Part shown: positions 32,973 to 34,594 of the stretch, one piece after another
Numbering within the stretch: position 1 is the first letter of the stretch
Layout of the letters: each line of letters opens with the position of its first letter
Virus record (IMG/VR): IMGVR_UViG_3300037225_001374
Span: 1-34,594 of that record
Direction: 5' to 3' (one strand)
Source: a virus
DNA: 34,594 nt
Translations under genes and position numbers: made by a program
Notes under the pieces: model-generated
Told to the model about the DNA's origin: nothing
What the model saw: only the letters and a program-made list of their open reading frames with translations
Databases searched by the model: none

Positions 32973-33001
32973 TGTTTTATTACCTCCTGATTTTATTGTT
33001 A

Positions 33002-33568
33002 TCACCGACGAATTAAATAGTCTATTATTATTTTGAATACCCTCTTGCTCTCGTGATATCGGTATTGATTTAGAGGGGATTCTTTTATTCTTGATTGCCG
33101 GGAATTGTTGCTTGGAGTCAAGCTCATCACCGCATCATCGAAGACAATATGGTATTCCGGATCGAGGATTGATCTGAAGTTTTTCAGCTCTTCAAGACCC
33201 TCGTATATTTTTTCGAGAGGATCCTGTTTGACAATATCGAGGGACTCTTCTTTTTCGTCTTTCTGGGAATTCAAATCGTTTAAGAGATAAAATCTTGTGT
33301 AGTTGTAGAAGTGATTTGGAACAGAAATGGGTTTATCAGGTTTATAATATAATAAACCATGTTCAAAACAATCCCAGCTCAGAGATAATATTTCTGGTTT
33401 GCTTCTATATGCTCCCCAGTCTGATAGGATAGAGGAAATCCACTTTAGCATGAAGGGTTGGATTTGGACAAATATTTTGTTGCGGATATTGACCTTTCTT
33501 CTCCCGTCAGGACATTTTCTATATTCTCCTATCAGCTTTCGGCATAGATCACTCTGTTCTTTCTTCAT
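33002..33568 (-). CDS. Putative sigma-factor-like or DNA-binding phage protein
   Basis: A 188-residue basic protein. The region VNIRNKIFVQIQPFMLKWIS, then SLSWDCFEHGLLYYKPDKPI and HFYNYTRFYLLNDL has the spacing and aromatic pattern of sigma-70 region 2 (a repeated I-x-x-[FY] helix followed by W/F and YxxYTRFYL). The C-terminal part (SNNSRQSRIKESPLNQYRYH, then ESKRVFKIIIDYLIRR) could be a small HTH. I consider this suggestive only; other phage helical proteins could look similar. It may be the switch for late transcription. Confidence 0.4.
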   Translation of the reverse strand: MKKEQSDLCRKLIGEYRKCPDGRRKVNIRNKIFVQIQPFMLKWISSILSDWGAYRSKPEILSLSWDCFEHGLLYYKPDKPISVPNHFYNYTRFYLLNDLNSQKDEKEESLDIVKQDPLEKIYEGLEELKNFRSILDPEYHIVFDDAVMSLTPSNNSRQSRIKESPLNQYRYHESKRVFKIIIDYLIRR

Positions 33569-33602
33569 TTAGCAACTCCATTTCTTCTCCTTTAAAATGG
33601 GG

Positions 33603-34184
33603 TTATGCGTGCAACTTCCCGGCTCCCGGGAATGCCGAAACAACAGCGATCTTGCCTTCCTCTTTCCACATAAATGAAATGGCTGCTTGTGCGATGCCCG
33701 GGAGGGTTTCCAGAGCCTTTTCCAATTCAGGAGTAAGGTCTATCTCTGCGTATTCGATCTCTTCATTGAAATCTTCAAAAGCTTTTTTTGCTTCTTTTTG
33801 ATACTCTGCATTCTTTTCAGTGGGGATCCCTTTTGAAGCTCCTTCGGGAGGACTCTGTTCATGCTTGGTAAAGACCGCCAAAATTTCACTTTTCTTTACT
33901 CCTATATCATCTTGATATGATGCAAGCAGCTTTGTGATATCTGCTTTGAATGCCGAGTAATTTTCATAATCGACGAATGGCTCTTTGTTAAGATCAATGG
34001 CATGTTTTTCAAAGATGTCTTTCTGGAGTTTCTCCCATTTCTTTACGAGAGAAACAAGGAATTTTCTGTTCCGGTCAAGCCAGTAATTTGTTTTCTTCCA
34101 TGGAAGCCCTCCCTGCTGCATCAGTGAATTGAGAGCTTGGACTGCGCTGAGGATCTCATTTAGTTCCAGTGTTTTCTTTTCCAT
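33603..34184 (-). CDS. Hypothetical protein, possibly DUF1617-like
   Basis: A 193-residue protein preceded by AGAAGGAGAAATAAA. The N-terminal half (LELNEILSAVQALNSLMQQG, then LPWKKTNYWLDRNRKFLVSL) resembles DUF1617-type phage proteins (inner helix-helix with a 'KxxYWLxRN' segment). The middle is acidic and helical, and the C-terminus (AVVSAFPGAGKLHA) contains a GxGK-like string that I do not take for a P-loop because it sits at the extreme end. Function unknown. Confidence 0.6.
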   Translation of the reverse strand: MEKKTLELNEILSAVQALNSLMQQGGLPWKKTNYWLDRNRKFLVSLVKKWEKLQKDIFEKHAIDLNKEPFVDYENYSAFKADITKLLASYQDDIGVKKSEILAVFTKHEQSPPEGASKGIPTEKNAEYQKEAKKAFEDFNEEIEYAEIDLTPELEKALETLPGIAQAAISFMWKEEGKIAVVSAFPGAGKLHA

Positions 34185-34228
34185 TTTATTTCTCCTTCTT
34201 TTTCTATTTTAATATTGCTGTACTAAGT

Positions 34229-34594
34229 CTATTTCTCCCCCGCCTGCTTGATGGCCTGCCACATATCGGCGGCATAACCTTCTAAATCTAACCCCTGATT
34301 ATTCCACTTTTTGTACACTTCATCAATCGGCTTAAATCGTGCCCCTTCCCACGCCAGCTTCTTCTGGAGGTCGGCAATCTCTCGCTTTAGTTCCACCATG
34401 CTTTTGTCTTTATGGGACAGATACATATTCGTTGCAAGTTCAAGGCGGTGTGTTAATTTTTCAACTTCCTTCTCCCTCTCCTGCAAGGCGGAGGTGAGTT
34501 GCTTACATAACGAAACTATAGTTTCTGGATTCCAATCCTCTGCATCGTCATTCTTGTTTTTTGGTATAGTTATTCCTGAGTCACGTGCCGCCCG
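34229..34594 (-). CDS. 5'-partial coiled-coil protein at the right edge
   Basis: The frame is open from the right edge of the window to the stop at 34229, giving at least 122 codons. The only near start inside (TTG at 34486) is probably internal, since the upstream codons read sensibly (DSGITIPKNKNDDAEDWNP). The protein has a central coiled coil (ALQEREKEVEKLTHRLELAT, then KREIADLQKKLAWE). No family is recognised. It is the first gene of the leftward operon visible here. Confidence 0.55.
   Translation of the reverse strand, partial: RAARDSGITIPKNKNDDAEDWNPETIVSLCKQLTSALQEREKEVEKLTHRLELATNMYLSHKDKSMVELKREIADLQKKLAWEGARFKPIDEVYKKWNNQGLDLEGYAADMWQAIKQAGEK

Noticed and set aside
33603-33650. P-loop-like GAGK at the end of the 193-residue protein
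   Set aside because: It sits in the last residues, with no downstream Walker B or nucleotide-binding fold.
1-34594. tRNA genes, CRISPR arrays, insertion sequences, integrase and attachment sites
   Set aside because: I saw no cloverleaf-like segment, no regularly spaced repeats, no DDE or tyrosine recombinase motif, and no flanking direct repeats. Visual inspection can miss degenerate copies.

Overview
The window looks like part of the genome of an uncultivated tailed phage with a contractile tail (myovirus type). The evidence is a colinear series of + strand virion genes in the usual order: DUF2213 protease/scaffold, cement protein, DUF2184-type capsid, DUF4054 connector, tail terminator, DUF3383 sheath, DUF3277 tubes, tail assembly chaperone, tape measure, Dit-like protein, plug, hub, Gp138-type spike, gp25, gpJ/gp47, DUF2612 and collar fibre. 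No ribosomal, tRNA, integrase or CRISPR sequence was seen. Terminase and portal genes are absent and probably lie left of the window. The host cannot be named from the sequence; strong AGGAGG ribosome binding sites show only that it is bacterial.

Layout. 1-930: three small overlapping genes, one with an HTH and zinc-binding residues. 931-1179: a non-coding leader with a candidate promoter and a long terminator-like hairpin. 1180-7046: head genes, interrupted by a minus-strand zinc-rich HNH endonuclease (2320-2994). 7043-12042: connector, neck, sheath, two tail tube paralogues and a tail chaperone pair joined by a convincing -1 frameshift signal. 12042-18626: tape measure and baseplate. 18639-22173: adhesin-like fibre proteins and a fibre chaperone. 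22177-31587: a 9.4 kb enzyme island. 31589-32062: a coiled-coil membrane-type protein with a 33-bp tandem repeat. 32063-32149: two back-to-back terminators separating convergent operons. 32150-34594: a leftward operon of small proteins, including a possible sigma-like factor, continuing past the right edge.

The island is the most unusual part. It encodes relatives of all but one of the enzymes for GDP-D-glycero-alpha-D-manno-heptose: a GmhA-like isomerase, an HddA-like GHMP kinase and an HddC-like nucleotidyltransferase. With them are two radical SAM proteins with N-terminal Rossmann-like halves, two methyltransferase-like proteins and several glycosyltransferase domains. One radical SAM domain is fused to two glycosyltransferase domains in a 1017-residue protein. 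No phosphatase (GmhB) is visible, so the host may supply that step. The genes overlap or lie within a few bases of each other, directly after the tail-fibre genes, so they are probably expressed late. I infer a phage-encoded route that makes and attaches an unusual, possibly radical-modified sugar to the virion or the host surface. This is a hypothesis from gene content.

Other points of interest are an in-frame internal start that would make a free scaffold from the protease gene, a cement protein with an N-terminal membrane or signal segment, carbohydrate-binding or Gly-rich modules inserted into sheath and spike, and a three-Ig plus lectin extension on a baseplate protein.
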